A model generated the notes under the pieces. It was not told where the DNA came from and ran no database searches. It was given only the letters and a program-made list of their open reading frames with translations. A program made the translations under genes and the position numbers. DNA of 64,000 nt, taken from positions 1-64,000 of the forward strand of contig NZ_JALHQD010000003.1 in the NCBI RefSeq assembly GCF_022842145.1, read 5' to 3'. Shown here in pieces: positions 9,778 to 18,848 of the stretch; position 1 is the stretch's first letter; each line of letters starts with the position of its first letter. The stretch comes from Tabrizicola sp. GTDB taxonomy: Bacteria > Pseudomonadota > Alphaproteobacteria > Rhodobacterales > Rhodobacteraceae.

Positions 9778-10152
9778 GGCGCTGGTAGGGGCCGCAAGGG
9801 ACTCCGTCGGGGTGCCCGCGCGTGGCGCGAATCGCAAATAGTTGATTTTATTGATGGATGCGGTGGGCGTTAGGGGTTTGTTAAGGGGTTGATGAGCGGA
9901 GTGCTCGTCCCGTCAAAGCCGGTACTCTTGCCGATGTCGATGAGGGGCGTGGAGGCGCCGAACGGGGCCTGCAAGGGACTCCGGTGTGTCCACGGTGGAC
10001 GGTACGGGTTTTGCAAGCATGAGGGATAACAAGGGTATGCATAGATAATGCAACTATCCATTGCCCGGATGTTCAGAGGAAGACCTCGGGGATATCAACG
10101 CCGGTGTTCATGCGGGATTGCGTGTCCAACACCGATGTAGGAAGACAATCAA
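9778..10152. other. Non-coding stretch at the border of a lower-GC segment
   Basis: No supported gene. The phrase GCAAGGGACTCCG occurs at about 9794 and again at about 9970, a loose repeat of unknown meaning. Base composition drops from about 10010 onwards, at the edge of the sulfotransferase/glycosyltransferase pair. No tRNA, integrase or clear direct-repeat attachment site was found. Confidence 0.4.
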
Positions 10153-10929
10153 GTGGCAAGGGCGAAAGGCTCTCTGATATTGACGGAGGGAAGATCGGGG
10201 TCGAACTGGCTTATCTCTCTGACCAATGGAACTGGCTTTCTTGGCAACAGCGGTGAATGGTTTTCCAGCTGGTTCTTGCGGAACCCGATGCCGAAAAATC
10301 AGGAAGAACTGATAGAAAGAGTGTTGGCGAAGGCATCCACCAGTAATGGATACTTCTGCGTAAAAATCTTTCCGGCGCATGTTCACTTCGTCCAGATCAA
10401 GTTCGGCTTCGATCTGATCAAGTATTTCATGGACGAACATGACACCAATCTGGTTCGCCTGACCAGACGAGATCGCATTCGCCAAGCAATTTCGTACGCG
10501 CGGGGAATCCAGACAAACCAGTGGACTAAAAGCAATCCTAAAAGGGCAGAGGCAGAGTATGACTTTGACTTGATCTGCCGCTGCTATTTTCTTCTTTCAC
10601 GGTCGGATGCCTACTGGAACGCCTATCTTGAACTGCGGCAACTTGAGCCTGACTGCTTCGTTTACGAAGATCTACTCGGAACGCCGGAAAAATTTGTTAA
10701 CTGCATTTCCGATCACTGCGGACGTGCCGTCAGCAGTCTTCCGGAAAGCAAACATTCGATCCAGAGAGATGCGCGCACAGAGGAATGGCTGGCGCGGTTC
10801 GTCGAAGATGTCGGTCAAAGGGGAATAGTCGAGCCGTCGACGCCGACCAGGCATCCCCCAGGGACTGCTTCAAATCTGGTCCGGCTGTTCCGAGGCAAAG
10901 CACTAAAGCCCTATCCCTACACATTCTGA
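10153..10929 (+). CDS. Stf0-type sulfotransferase family protein
   Basis: About 258 residues. RSGSNWL at 14-20 matches the 5'-phosphosulfate loop of PAPS-dependent sulfotransferases. RRDRIRQAISYARGIQTNQW at 105-124 matches the signature of the Stf0 family, named for the mycobacterial trehalose sulfotransferase. The substrate is probably a sugar or surface glycan, judged from the glycosyltransferase that follows. Start is a GTG with AGGAAG eight or so bases before. Third codon positions are much richer in A/T than in neighbouring genes, suggesting recent acquisition. The PAPS source is not in the window. Confidence 0.8.
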   Translation: MARAKGSLILTEGRSGSNWLISLTNGTGFLGNSGEWFSSWFLRNPMPKNQEELIERVLAKASTSNGYFCVKIFPAHVHFVQIKFGFDLIKYFMDEHDTNLVRLTRRDRIRQAISYARGIQTNQWTKSNPKRAEAEYDFDLICRCYFLLSRSDAYWNAYLELRQLEPDCFVYEDLLGTPEKFVNCISDHCGRAVSSLPESKHSIQRDARTEEWLARFVEDVGQRGIVEPSTPTRHPPGTASNLVRLFRGKALKPYPYTF

Positions 10930-10953
10930 GGCGCTTTCCGGCGGTATATCCTG

Positions 10954-11871
10954 ATGATCTGCTCCATAATAATCCCGACTAAGGACCGGCCAAAAAGCTT
11001 GCTCGCCGCGGTCAAGTCCGCACTGAATGCGTTGCCAGATGGCGGGGAAATCGTCGTCGTAGATGATGCGGGGTCAATCCCGGCCGTCGAGGCGCTTTCC
11101 GGTTTTATGAGCGAAAAGATCAAGGTCCTGAACAATCCCGGACCGCATGGTCCCTCACAAGCACGCAATTTCGGCATCTCGCAGTCCGGTGGGGAAGTCC
11201 TGTTCTTCCTTGATGATGATGACGAATTGATGCCGGACTATTGCAAGAGGGTACTGAATAGCGCGCGTCCGGCGCAATGCGCATACGGCCATTGTGCGCC
11301 TCTTCATATGGAACTTGACGGCCAGCCCACCTATCACGGAAGAAAACAGGCAACGGGCATCTATGGAGATGGGTCGGAATTGCATTTGCGGCTTGCCGGT
11401 ATGGGAATGGGCTTCTGGATTCGCCGGGACGCCTTTATCCAGTCTGGTGGAATTGATGCCAGAATTCGGGTGAACGAAGATACGGAATTCTGTATCCGGT
11501 TGGCGTCGATGGGTCTTGAGTCCTACTACGACCGGGAGCCGGGTGTATTGCTGAGACACGACCCGACGAGAGCCGAGGGTGATAAAGCAAGCATCACTAA
11601 ATCTGCGAATGCCTTGGAACGCGCACGGGGATTCGAGTATATTCTGTCGAAGCACTCAGAGTTCCTGATTGCTCATCCAAAGTTTAGGCGTCTTTTCCTG
11701 AGTCGCGTGGTGAAATACCGCAGCAGGGCCATGGCAATGGACGGTTTCGACGAGTTTTCCCGAACGGTGCGACCAGTTAGCGACAGACTGCTCATGTCAT
11801 CGCTTGGACGTGCCTTCATTGCCTGCTCCATCTCTGTTCGAAGCCGCAGACAGATCGCAATCCAGGAATAG
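10954..11871 (+). CDS. Glycosyltransferase family 2 protein
   Basis: A 305-residue GT-A fold enzyme. It has the N-terminal CSIIIPTKDRPKSLLAAV strand, VVVDDAGS, and a metal/nucleotide-sugar site LDDDDE at about 86-91, with a second-half VNEDTEFCIRLASMG motif. It probably transfers a sugar to a surface glycan in the cytoplasm; there is no membrane segment. It follows the Stf0 sulfotransferase by 24 bases and shares its lower GC content, so the pair likely arrived together and acts on the same glycan. Donor and acceptor are unknown. Confidence 0.88.
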   Translation: MICSIIIPTKDRPKSLLAAVKSALNALPDGGEIVVVDDAGSIPAVEALSGFMSEKIKVLNNPGPHGPSQARNFGISQSGGEVLFFLDDDDELMPDYCKRVLNSARPAQCAYGHCAPLHMELDGQPTYHGRKQATGIYGDGSELHLRLAGMGMGFWIRRDAFIQSGGIDARIRVNEDTEFCIRLASMGLESYYDREPGVLLRHDPTRAEGDKASITKSANALERARGFEYILSKHSEFLIAHPKFRRLFLSRVVKYRSRAMAMDGFDEFSRTVRPVSDRLLMSSLGRAFIACSISVRSRRQIAIQE

Positions 11872-11886
11872 CGCACCAACTGGGGC

Positions 11887-12303
11887 TCACACCACCATAT
11901 GCCGCACCCGCGCGCCCCACTCGATGGCCGCGGCGTGGAGGCGGTCGATCTTCAGCTCCTCCCGGACCTCCTCCAGCATGCGGAGCTCGACCTGGGAGTG
12001 GCGACCGTCCGCAGTGACCACGTCGCAGGCCAGGGCGTAGGCGGTCTCGTACAGACGCTCGGGCAGGGCCCCGCGGATCAGGCCGAAGAGGGCGTCGAGG
12101 CCGTCTTCCTCCTCGAACAGATCGAACACGATGCGGCTGACGCGGCGGATGCGGTCGGGGTCGTAGGTGGCGAAGGCGGGCATGTGGTTGACCATGCGGG
12201 TGATCGCCACCAGCTCGGCCGTTCGCATGTTCTGATCGGAGGCGGAGGTGGCGACCATGACGGCCACAAGGGCATCCTGGGGGGACATGGCGGATTCTGG
12301 CAT
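11887..12303 (-). CDS. TerB-like tellurite resistance family protein
   Basis: About 138 residues, nearly all helical. The pattern ALVAVMVATSASDQNMRTAE and later ACDVVTADGRHSQVE is the paired acidic helix motif of the TerB/DjlA-N domain, which may bind metal ions. No other ter genes are nearby, so a specific tellurite role is not supported. I start at the ATG at 12303, which has AGGAG about six bases before, rather than at an upstream in-frame TTG. Divergent from lysS with a 128-base gap. Confidence 0.8.
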   Translation of the reverse strand: MPESAMSPQDALVAVMVATSASDQNMRTAELVAITRMVNHMPAFATYDPDRIRRVSRIVFDLFEEEDGLDALFGLIRGALPERLYETAYALACDVVTADGRHSQVELRMLEEVREELKIDRLHAAAIEWGARVRHMVV

Positions 12304-12431
12304 GGTCGGCTCCTGGCTCAAGCGGTTGGCGGCAGATTATTGACGGGGGGGACGGGGGGCAATAGAGGACGGCTTCTACACAAGTTTGAGGCCTGCGACA
12401 TGGGGTCTGCGGGCGGATCTGGAGATATGCG

Positions 12432-14012
12432 ATGAGTGCCCTGCGGGATGCGGCGATGAATTCGAAGGCCTGGCCCTTTGAAGAGGCCCGCGCGGTGCTG
12501 AAACGCTATGGTGGCAAGGACCCGGCGAAGGGCTATGTCCTGTTCGAGACGGGCTACGGGCCGTCGGGCTTGCCGCATATCGGGACGTTCGGCGAAGTGG
12601 CGCGGACGACGATGATCCGGCGGGCGTTCGAGATCATCTCGGACATCCCGACGCGGCTGATCTGTTTTTCCGACGACGTGGACGGAATGCGGAAGGTGCC
12701 GGAGAACGTCCCGAACCAGGAGATGCTGCGGCAGTACATGCAGATGCCGCTGACCTCGGTTCCGGACCCCTATGGCGAGTTCGAGAGCTTTGGCCACCAC
12801 AACAACGCGATGCTGCGGCGGTTTCTGGACACGTTTGGCTTCGAGTACGAGTTCATCTCGGCCACGGAGTTCTACAAGAGCGGGCGGTTTGACGACACGC
12901 TGCGGCTGTGTGCCGAGCGGTATGACGCGATCATGGCGATCATGCTGGCCAGTCTGCGCGAGGAGCGGCAGCAGACCTACAGCTGCTTCCTGCCGATCCA
13001 CCCTGAGTCGGGCCGCGTCATGTATGTGCCGATGAAGCATGTCGATGCGGCGCGGGGCGAGATCACGTTTGACGACGAGACCGGGCGGGAGTGGACGGTG
13101 CCGGTCACGGGTGGCCATGTGAAGCTGCAGTGGAAGCCGGATTTCGGCGCGCGCTGGGCGGCGCTGGATGTGGACTTCGAGATGTACGGGAAGGACCACA
13201 GCACGAATACTCCGATCTACGACGGGATCTGCGAGGTGTTGGGGGGGCGGAAGCCGAACCACATGACTTATGAGCTGTTTCTGGATGACCAGGGGCAGAA
13301 GATTTCGAAGTCGAAGGGCAACGGCCTGACGATCGACGAGTGGCTGACCTATGCGGCCACCGAGAGCCTGTCCTACTTCATGTACCAAAAGCCGAAGACG
13401 GCGAAGCGGATGCATTTCGACGTGATCCCGCGGGCGGTGGATGAGTATCACCAGCAGTTGCGCGCCTATCCGACGCAGGATGTGGCGGGCCAGGTGAACA
13501 ATCCGGTCTGGCATATCCATGGGGGCAAGCCTCCGGAGAGCCGGATGGTGGTCAGCTTTGGCATGCTGTTGAACCTGGCGAGCGTGTCGGGGGCGAAGGA
13601 TGCGGGGGCGCTGTGGAAGTTCCTGAAGCGGTATGCCGCGGACGCTTCGCCCGAGACGCATCCGGATCTGGATGCGGCGGCGGGCTATGCGGTGCGGTAT
13701 TTTGCCGACAAGATTGCTCCGACGCGGCAGTTCCGGTTGCCGGACGACCGGGAGCGGGCGGCGATGGAGGATCTGGTTGGTCGCCTGAAGGTCTGGGACG
13801 GGGCGACGGACGACGAGGCTTTGCAGTCGATGGTCTTTGCCGTGGGCAAGGACCACGGGTTCGAACCGCTGCGCGACTGGTTCAAGGCGCTGTACGAGGT
13901 GCTTCTGGGGGCGTCGGATGGGCCGCGTTTTGGCGGGTTCATTGCCTTGTATGGCGTGGACGAGACGGTGGTGCTGATGGAGCGGGCGCTGAAGGGCGAA
14001 CTGGTCGCCTGA
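12432..14012 (+). CDS. lysS: Lysyl-tRNA synthetase, class I
   Basis: A 526-residue class I lysyl-tRNA synthetase, the type used by most alphaproteobacteria in place of the class II enzyme. The HIGH-like signature is [11 protein letters not shown] (about 46-56) and the KMSKS-like signature is KISKSKGNG (about 290-298). Cytoplasmic; charges tRNA-Lys. GGAG sits about eight bases before the ATG. The next gene starts 12 bases after its stop and is probably co-transcribed. Confidence 0.97.
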   Translation: MSALRDAAMNSKAWPFEEARAVLKRYGGKDPAKGYVLFETGYGPSGLPHIGTFGEVARTTMIRRAFEIISDIPTRLICFSDDVDGMRKVPENVPNQEMLRQYMQMPLTSVPDPYGEFESFGHHNNAMLRRFLDTFGFEYEFISATEFYKSGRFDDTLRLCAERYDAIMAIMLASLREERQQTYSCFLPIHPESGRVMYVPMKHVDAARGEITFDDETGREWTVPVTGGHVKLQWKPDFGARWAALDVDFEMYGKDHSTNTPIYDGICEVLGGRKPNHMTYELFLDDQGQKISKSKGNGLTIDEWLTYAATESLSYFMYQKPKTAKRMHFDVIPRAVDEYHQQLRAYPTQDVAGQVNNPVWHIHGGKPPESRMVVSFGMLLNLASVSGAKDAGALWKFLKRYAADASPETHPDLDAAAGYAVRYFADKIAPTRQFRLPDDRERAAMEDLVGRLKVWDGATDDEALQSMVFAVGKDHGFEPLRDWFKALYEVLLGASDGPRFGGFIALYGVDETVVLMERALKGELVA

Positions 14013-14024
14013 ACGGAGGACCGG

Positions 14025-14615
14025 ATGGGGCGCGAGGCGGAAGGGCATGCGGTCTGGCGCGGCCAGTCGGGTGCCGTGAAGGCCTATCTGGAGAGCGGTG
14101 GGATTACCCTGCGCGGCGAGGTGCGGGGTAGCTTGCCGCGGGCCGGGCTGACGGGGTGGCGGGTCGAGGGCGAGGACCTTTGCCTGCACTCCGATGGCGA
14201 GCCGCTGGTGCTGACGCTGGGAGCGACGGAGGCGGCGGCCTGGGTCAAGGCGCTGGAAAAGCCGGTGCCGTCGCTGGCGGCAAAGCTGGAGGTTTCAGCG
14301 ACGGCGCGGGCCTGGGTGATCGGGGGGCCGCCACCTGAGGAGATCGCGGTGGCTGTGTCAGGGGCGACCGCGCCGGGATCGCAGGGTGCCGCGATGATCG
14401 TGGCTGTGCTAACGGGGCCGGGCGACTTGGAGGCGGCGCTGGCGGCCGGGCAGGCCAGCGGGCTGCGGGTCTGGTGCGTGCATGGCAAGGGCAAGGGTGC
14501 CGCCGTCGGCGATGCGGCGGTGCGGGCGGCCTTTCGCGGGGCGGGCTGGATGGACATCAAGACGAGCGCGGTGTCGGAAGGGTTCACGGCCACTCTGTAT
14601 CGCCCGCCGGTCTAG
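14025..14615 (+). CDS. Hypothetical protein downstream of lysS
   Basis: 196 residues, not recognised. It has CGGAGG five bases before the ATG and lies 12 bases after lysS, so expression looks genuine. The second half (about 105-170) has an alternating strand/helix pattern with AAMIVAVLTGPGDLEAALAAG and LRVWCVHGKGKGAAVGDAA, which could form a small alpha/beta domain. No signal peptide or membrane segment. No function assigned. Confidence 0.7.
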   Translation: MGREAEGHAVWRGQSGAVKAYLESGGITLRGEVRGSLPRAGLTGWRVEGEDLCLHSDGEPLVLTLGATEAAAWVKALEKPVPSLAAKLEVSATARAWVIGGPPPEEIAVAVSGATAPGSQGAAMIVAVLTGPGDLEAALAAGQASGLRVWCVHGKGKGAAVGDAAVRAAFRGAGWMDIKTSAVSEGFTATLYRPPV

Positions 14616-14671
14616 CGGGCGGCTCGTCGGGGACTGCGTCCCTTCTCGCGTTCGGTAAGTCACGGCGGCGG

Positions 14672-14772
14672 CTCGTCATGCGCCTTCGTCTTTTCCTCGC
14701 GGCGGTGGCTCGTCGTTCGACTTCGTCTTCTCCTCGCGGGGGTGCTCCGACGAGGAGACGAAGTCGAACGAG
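14672..14772. repeat. Tandem and inverted repeat cluster between convergent genes
   Basis: Two tandem units of about 37 bases begin at 14672 and 14709, each starting CTCGTC and containing TTCGTCTT and TCCTCGCGG. The second unit is then inverted: 14713-14736 pairs with 14751-14771, giving a long stem with one three-base bulge and a 14-base loop. It lies between two convergent genes and could stop transcription from both sides. A diverged relative occurs at 37295-37320. Confidence 0.7.
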
Positions 14773-14780
14773 GAGGCGTC

Positions 14781-15641
14781 CTACTGGAGGTGCGGCTTCA
14801 GGAAGGCCACCGTTTCGCCCACCATCTGGTCAAGCGTTTCCGGCCCGGTAAAGGCGTTGAAGACGTGGTCCATATCAGCGATCCACTTCGACTCTTCGCC
14901 CTCATGCGCGGCGAGGAAGGTGTCGACGGCGGCGGGCAGGACCGTGGTGTCCTTGGTGCCATGCGCGATGAACAGGGGACCGGCATAGGAGGCAAGTTCA
15001 GCCGGGGGGTCGAAGGTGGTGACGCCCTCGAAGAAGCCGCGCTTCAGCTCGACCACGGCACCCCAGGGCAGGGTGACGGGCAGGGCCGCGTCGCCCGCTT
15101 CGAGGCCCTTGGCAAGGGTCTCGGCCCCGACGATGCCGCCAAAGCTTTCCTCGGGGTTGGCCACGGCGGCCCAAAGGACCAGCGCGTCGGGCTTGTCGGA
15201 CCGGCCCGCGACGGCGGTGGCGACAAGGCCGCCCTGGCTCCACCCGATGACGGCAAGACGCTGGCCGTCGACGGCGGCGTTGGCCTCCAGCCAGTCGATG
15301 GCGGCCAGTCCGTCGGCGACCTGGCCTTCGAAGGTGGTGTCGGCAAAGGCACCGGGGCTTTCGCCCGAGCCGCGGAAGTCGATCCGCAAGGAGGCGATGC
15401 CCTGTTCGGCCAGGAGGCGCGCGGTGCGGGAGAAGACGCCCTCGTCGGTCGTGGCGACGGGGAGTTCGTCGCGGACGCCGGTGAAGCCGTGGAAGAGGAG
15501 GACCACGGGCGCGGGGTCGCCGGCCGGGATTTCCAGGGTGCCGATCACCGGGCCAAGCGGCGTGTCGATAGTCACGGCTTCTTCGGACTGGGCGAAGGCA
15601 GGGGCGGCGAGCAAAGCAAGGCAGGCGGTCAGAACGCGCAT
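14781..15641 (-). CDS. Secreted alpha/beta hydrolase
   Basis: 286 residues with a signal peptide (MRVLTACLALLAAPAFAQ), so probably periplasmic. HGFTG (51-55) forms the oxyanion region, GWSQGG carries the nucleophile Ser135, an Asp lies near 231 (HGTKDTTVLP), and His259 in DMDHVF completes the triad. It resembles peptidase S9/dienelactone-hydrolase-like esterases; the substrate is unknown. Start ATG 15641 is chosen because AAGGAGAG precedes it and a signal peptide follows. The frame stays open upstream for 700 bases, which I take as chance in GC-rich DNA. Confidence 0.88.
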   Translation of the reverse strand: MRVLTACLALLAAPAFAQSEEAVTIDTPLGPVIGTLEIPAGDPAPVVLLFHGFTGVRDELPVATTDEGVFSRTARLLAEQGIASLRIDFRGSGESPGAFADTTFEGQVADGLAAIDWLEANAAVDGQRLAVIGWSQGGLVATAVAGRSDKPDALVLWAAVANPEESFGGIVGAETLAKGLEAGDAALPVTLPWGAVVELKRGFFEGVTTFDPPAELASYAGPLFIAHGTKDTTVLPAAVDTFLAAHEGEESKWIADMDHVFNAFTGPETLDQMVGETVAFLKPHLQ

Positions 15642-15779
15642 CGAACTCTCCTTGGCTGGGTGCGGACAGGGAAGCGCGGCGGCGGCGGTTTCGTCAAGCG
15701 CCATCGCGGTTGCGGTTGACTTCGGGGCAGATGGCCTAGGTCGGTGGGAATGGGGATGTTCGACCGGGAGCGATTGCCG

Positions 15780-16181
15780 ATGCGCAATGGTATCTATGCC
15801 GCCTTCTTTGCCACTGTTCTGGCCTTGCCTGCCGCCGCTCAGGAGGCGCCGATCCAGGACACGATCCGCAGCCAGATCGACGCCTTCCAGGCCGACGATT
15901 TTGGCCGCGCCTTCACCTTTGCCAGCCCCACGATCAAGGGGATGTTCGGCACGCCCGAGAATTTCGGCGCGATGGTGAAGCAGGGCTATCCGATGGTCTA
16001 CCGTCCGGCAGAGGTCCAGATGATGGACCTGCGCGAAGTGGCGGGGAACCTGTGGCAGCGGGTTCGGATCACCGATCAGGCCGGGGCGGGCTGGTTTCTG
16101 GACTACATGATGGTCGAGACCGCCGAGGGCTGGCAGATCAATGCGGTGCAGATCCTGCCGGCGCCTGACGTCGGGGCCTGA
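15780..16181 (+). CDS. DUF4864 domain-containing secreted protein
   Basis: About 133 residues. A signal peptide (MRNGIYAAFFATVLALPAAA) is followed by a small alpha/beta domain (IQDTIRSQIDAFQADDFGRA; WQRVRITDQ; GWFLDYMMV) matching DUF4864, an SnoaL/NTF2-like fold of unknown function. An in-frame ATG 36 bases upstream exists, but the internal start gives a clean signal sequence and GGGAG is suitably placed. Divergent from the alpha/beta hydrolase. Confidence 0.82.
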   Translation: MRNGIYAAFFATVLALPAAAQEAPIQDTIRSQIDAFQADDFGRAFTFASPTIKGMFGTPENFGAMVKQGYPMVYRPAEVQMMDLREVAGNLWQRVRITDQAGAGWFLDYMMVETAEGWQINAVQILPAPDVGA

Positions 16182-16505
16182 GGCGGGCTGCCCGCTTTCC
16201 GGTCTGGTCCTTCCCGTGACGCCGGGGGGTGACGGTGCGTCCGCAAAGATCGCTTTTACATCTGAGTTTGCCGCCACCCCCTGACCCTGACCCCCTCGCC
16301 TGCGGGTGGGGGAACGCGTTTCGTCGGCCTCATCCGATGGCCGGGAGTGCACTTGTGTTGCGCAAAATGCCCGTCCGGCGCGCGGCACCCTGAGCCGCGG
16401 TTAAGGCTTCCTTGCTACCCCCTTGGCCCCATGACGGCGCGTTGTCCGGGGGGTCCTGGTGCATCGCGCGTGGCAGTGGCGCGAAGCGAGGCAAGGGAAA
16501 CGAAG
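16182..16505. other. Non-coding region upstream of the tail-fibre gene
   Basis: No gene seen. A CCCCC...GGGGG inverted repeat sits near 16289-16310. TTAA-N7-TTGC at 16401-16415 resembles a half-preserved CtrA box (consensus TTAA-N7-TTAAC). That would fit a gene-transfer-agent regulon but is too weak to claim. Confidence 0.3.
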
Positions 16506-18794
16506 ATGAACAAGGCTATCACTGACGGGCTGGTCCTGATGCCGCCGCCGTTCTCGGCAGGGCTCAATCTCTGGTCGCGCGAGGACGGGACGCCCGGTTC
16601 GGGCTCGTACCAGGGCCAGCCCAATGCGGCGCTGGTGACAAGCGACCAGGACTTCGGCGGCTGCCTGGAATTGCAGAAGACCGAGGCCACGCAGAAGCTG
16701 CGGTCCTTCGCGCAGACGCCAATCCAGCCGGGGCTGTACCTGCGGGTGACGGCGCGGGTGAAGGCGGTGGCGGGGAACCTGCCTTCCGTCCGGATCGCGG
16801 CCTGGGCGGGGGATGTCAGCGGGGTGAACGTGGTGGGCCTGCCGCAGACCGGGGCCTCGGTCGCGCTGACGGCTTACGGGCAGGTGGTGACGGTCAGCGC
16901 GATCATCTCGCCGGCCAGCCGCACGGGGGTGACGCTGCCCTGGTCGCTGCAGTCGGTCTACGCCCATGTCGGCCTGGACCTGACCGGCGCGAACGGGGGC
17001 GTGGTGCGGATCGACGACATCGAGGTCGAGGATGTCACCAACATCTTCATCCGCAAGCTGATGGACTGGGTCGATGTGCGCGACTATGGCGCCTTGGGGG
17101 ACGGGACAACGAATGACGCGCCGGCCTTCCTTGCCGCCGATGCGGGGGCGCAGGGGCGCGAGATCCTGGTGCCGTCGGGGGTGTTCCGGCTGAACAGCGA
17201 TGTCACGATCAACAGCCGCATCCGGTTCGAGGGGACGGTGTCGATGCCGTCGAACCGGCGGCTGGTGCTGACGCGGAACTATGACCTCAACACCTATGGC
17301 CAGGCCTTCGGGACCGAGTTGGAGGGGTTCCGCCGGGCGCTGCAGGCGCTGTTCTTCTTTACCGACTATGTCACGCTGGACCTGTCGGGTCGCCGGGTCG
17401 AGATCACCTCGCCCATCGACGTGGCGGCGCTGTCGGGCCTGACCAGCTTTACCGGGCGCCGGGGTGTCCGGAACGGCTCGCTCGTCGCCATCCCCGGGCC
17501 GGCCTGGACGACCGAGGAGTTCACGTCGATCGCCACCTATTCGACCGCCAACAACCTGACGCTGACCAACGTCGCTAACGTGGCGAACATCCCGGTCGGC
17601 GCGCTGGTGGTCGGGACGGGGGTGGGGCGCGAGGTCTATGTCTCGGGCAAGAACGTCAGCGCGGGGACCCTGTCGCTGAGCCAGCCGCTTTACGCGGCGG
17701 CGGGCACGCGGAGCTATACCTTCCGGCGGTTCAAGTACATGCTGGACCTGTCGGGCTTTCAGCTGATGTCGCGGTTCGAGCTGGAGGACCTGGAGTTCAA
17801 CAACAACGGCACGGGATCGGCGGTGATGCTGCCGATGACGGGCAACACGCAGCGGTTTCTGTCCTGCACCTTCAACCGGCCGCAGGACCGGGGGATCACC
17901 TCTCCGGGCGAGGGCTGCCAGGGCATGTTCGTCGACATGTGCCAGTTCCTGTCGAACGAGCAAAGCGTGGCGGCGGTCGACCGCACCTCGATCTGCCTGA
18001 ACATCAACGCCAACGACGTGAAGCTGCGCAACAACCGGATCGTGCGATTTGCGCATTTCGCGATCATCCACGGCTCGGCCCACCTGATCCATGCCAACCA
18101 CTTCTTCCAGGGCGACAACACCGCGGCCGGTCTGCGGCGGGCGGGGCTGGTCTTCACGCAGACCAACGTGTCGACCGTGGTGACGGGGAACTACATCGAC
18201 AACTGCTTCATCGAATGGGGCAACGAGCATGACAGTGAGCCGCAGGAGAATGGCGAGTTCTCGTTCGGCGGGCTGAACATCGTCGGCAACGTGTTCATCT
18301 CGTCCGATACCTCGGCCGCGTTCCGCTGGATCGTGGTCAAGCCCTACGGGCCGGGACATTTCCTGTCGGGCTTCTCGATCGTGTCGAACAGCTTCCGCAG
18401 CATCAGCGCCATCGTCGACCGGGTGGACATGGTGGACACCAGTTTCGCCTCGCTGGACTTCGCGCGGTCGCGCAACGTGCGGGTCGAGGGGAACAGCTTC
18501 AACAACGTGACCCAGTGGATCATCAACCCGGTGCAGGTGACGCATACCCAGAACACCGCCGCCGAGACCTGGAACGTCAGCGCGGGTGGCTTCGTGCCGT
18601 TCGGCGCGCGGATCCGGATGGTCGAGGCTGTGTCACCGGAGGGTATGATCACCAACGGGGCGGGGGCCGCGCGCTATGTCTTCCCGTATTCGGTGCCGGG
18701 GACGGGTGCGGGCGGCAACGAAGCGCAAGTGCGCTGGGGCGAAGCGGTGCGGGGCAAGGCGCTGGTCACCATGCGGATGGACGTTCCGGCCTGA
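16506..18794 (+). CDS. Beta-helix tail fibre/tailspike-like protein, putative gene transfer agent tail fibre
   Basis: About 762 residues. An N-terminal beta-sandwich region (1-180) is followed by the pectate-lyase-superfamily entry VDVRDYGALGDGTTNDAPAF (about 188-207). A long right-handed beta-helix then runs with repeated short strands and NN or GN turns (LRNNRIVRFAHFAIIHG; VVTGNYIDNCFIEWGN; VEGNSFNNVTQWI). This architecture is that of phage tailspikes and the GH28-related tail fibre that Rhodobacter capsulatus encodes outside its main GTA cluster. No signal peptide and no other phage gene lies nearby. It ends in a strong terminator. The GTA role is inferred. Confidence 0.75.
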   Translation: MNKAITDGLVLMPPPFSAGLNLWSREDGTPGSGSYQGQPNAALVTSDQDFGGCLELQKTEATQKLRSFAQTPIQPGLYLRVTARVKAVAGNLPSVRIAAWAGDVSGVNVVGLPQTGASVALTAYGQVVTVSAIISPASRTGVTLPWSLQSVYAHVGLDLTGANGGVVRIDDIEVEDVTNIFIRKLMDWVDVRDYGALGDGTTNDAPAFLAADAGAQGREILVPSGVFRLNSDVTINSRIRFEGTVSMPSNRRLVLTRNYDLNTYGQAFGTELEGFRRALQALFFFTDYVTLDLSGRRVEITSPIDVAALSGLTSFTGRRGVRNGSLVAIPGPAWTTEEFTSIATYSTANNLTLTNVANVANIPVGALVVGTGVGREVYVSGKNVSAGTLSLSQPLYAAAGTRSYTFRRFKYMLDLSGFQLMSRFELEDLEFNNNGTGSAVMLPMTGNTQRFLSCTFNRPQDRGITSPGEGCQGMFVDMCQFLSNEQSVAAVDRTSICLNINANDVKLRNNRIVRFAHFAIIHGSAHLIHANHFFQGDNTAAGLRRAGLVFTQTNVSTVVTGNYIDNCFIEWGNEHDSEPQENGEFSFGGLNIVGNVFISSDTSAAFRWIVVKPYGPGHFLSGFSIVSNSFRSISAIVDRVDMVDTSFASLDFARSRNVRVEGNSFNNVTQWIINPVQVTHTQNTAAETWNVSAGGFVPFGARIRMVEAVSPEGMITNGAGAARYVFPYSVPGTGAGGNEAQVRWGEAVRGKALVTMRMDVPA

Positions 18795-18816
18795 TTGGCG
18801 GGATGGCGGTGACGAG

Positions 18817-18845
18817 GCGGGCGGTCCTTCGGGGCCGCCCGCTTT
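18817..18845 (+). terminator. Rho-independent terminator after the tail-fibre gene
   Basis: An 11-bp stem, GCGGGCGGTCC with GGGCCGCCCGC (one G-U pair), closed by a TTCG tetraloop and followed by TTTC. It begins 22 bases after the stop codon. Confidence 0.85.
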
Positions 18846-18848
18846 CAT

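Noticed and set aside
9870-10061. 63-codon minus-strand frame in the gap before the sulfotransferase
   Set aside because: Composition looks random (Pro/Tyr/Cys-rich), there is no ribosome site, and it has no partner gene.
11887-12303. Tellurite resistance island
   Set aside because: Only a single TerB-like domain protein is present, and no terZCDE genes are near.
15642-16388. N-terminal extension of the alpha/beta hydrolase frame
   Set aside because: The frame is open for 249 more codons, but the extension overlaps the DUF4864 gene, while the internal ATG has a ribosome site and a signal peptide.
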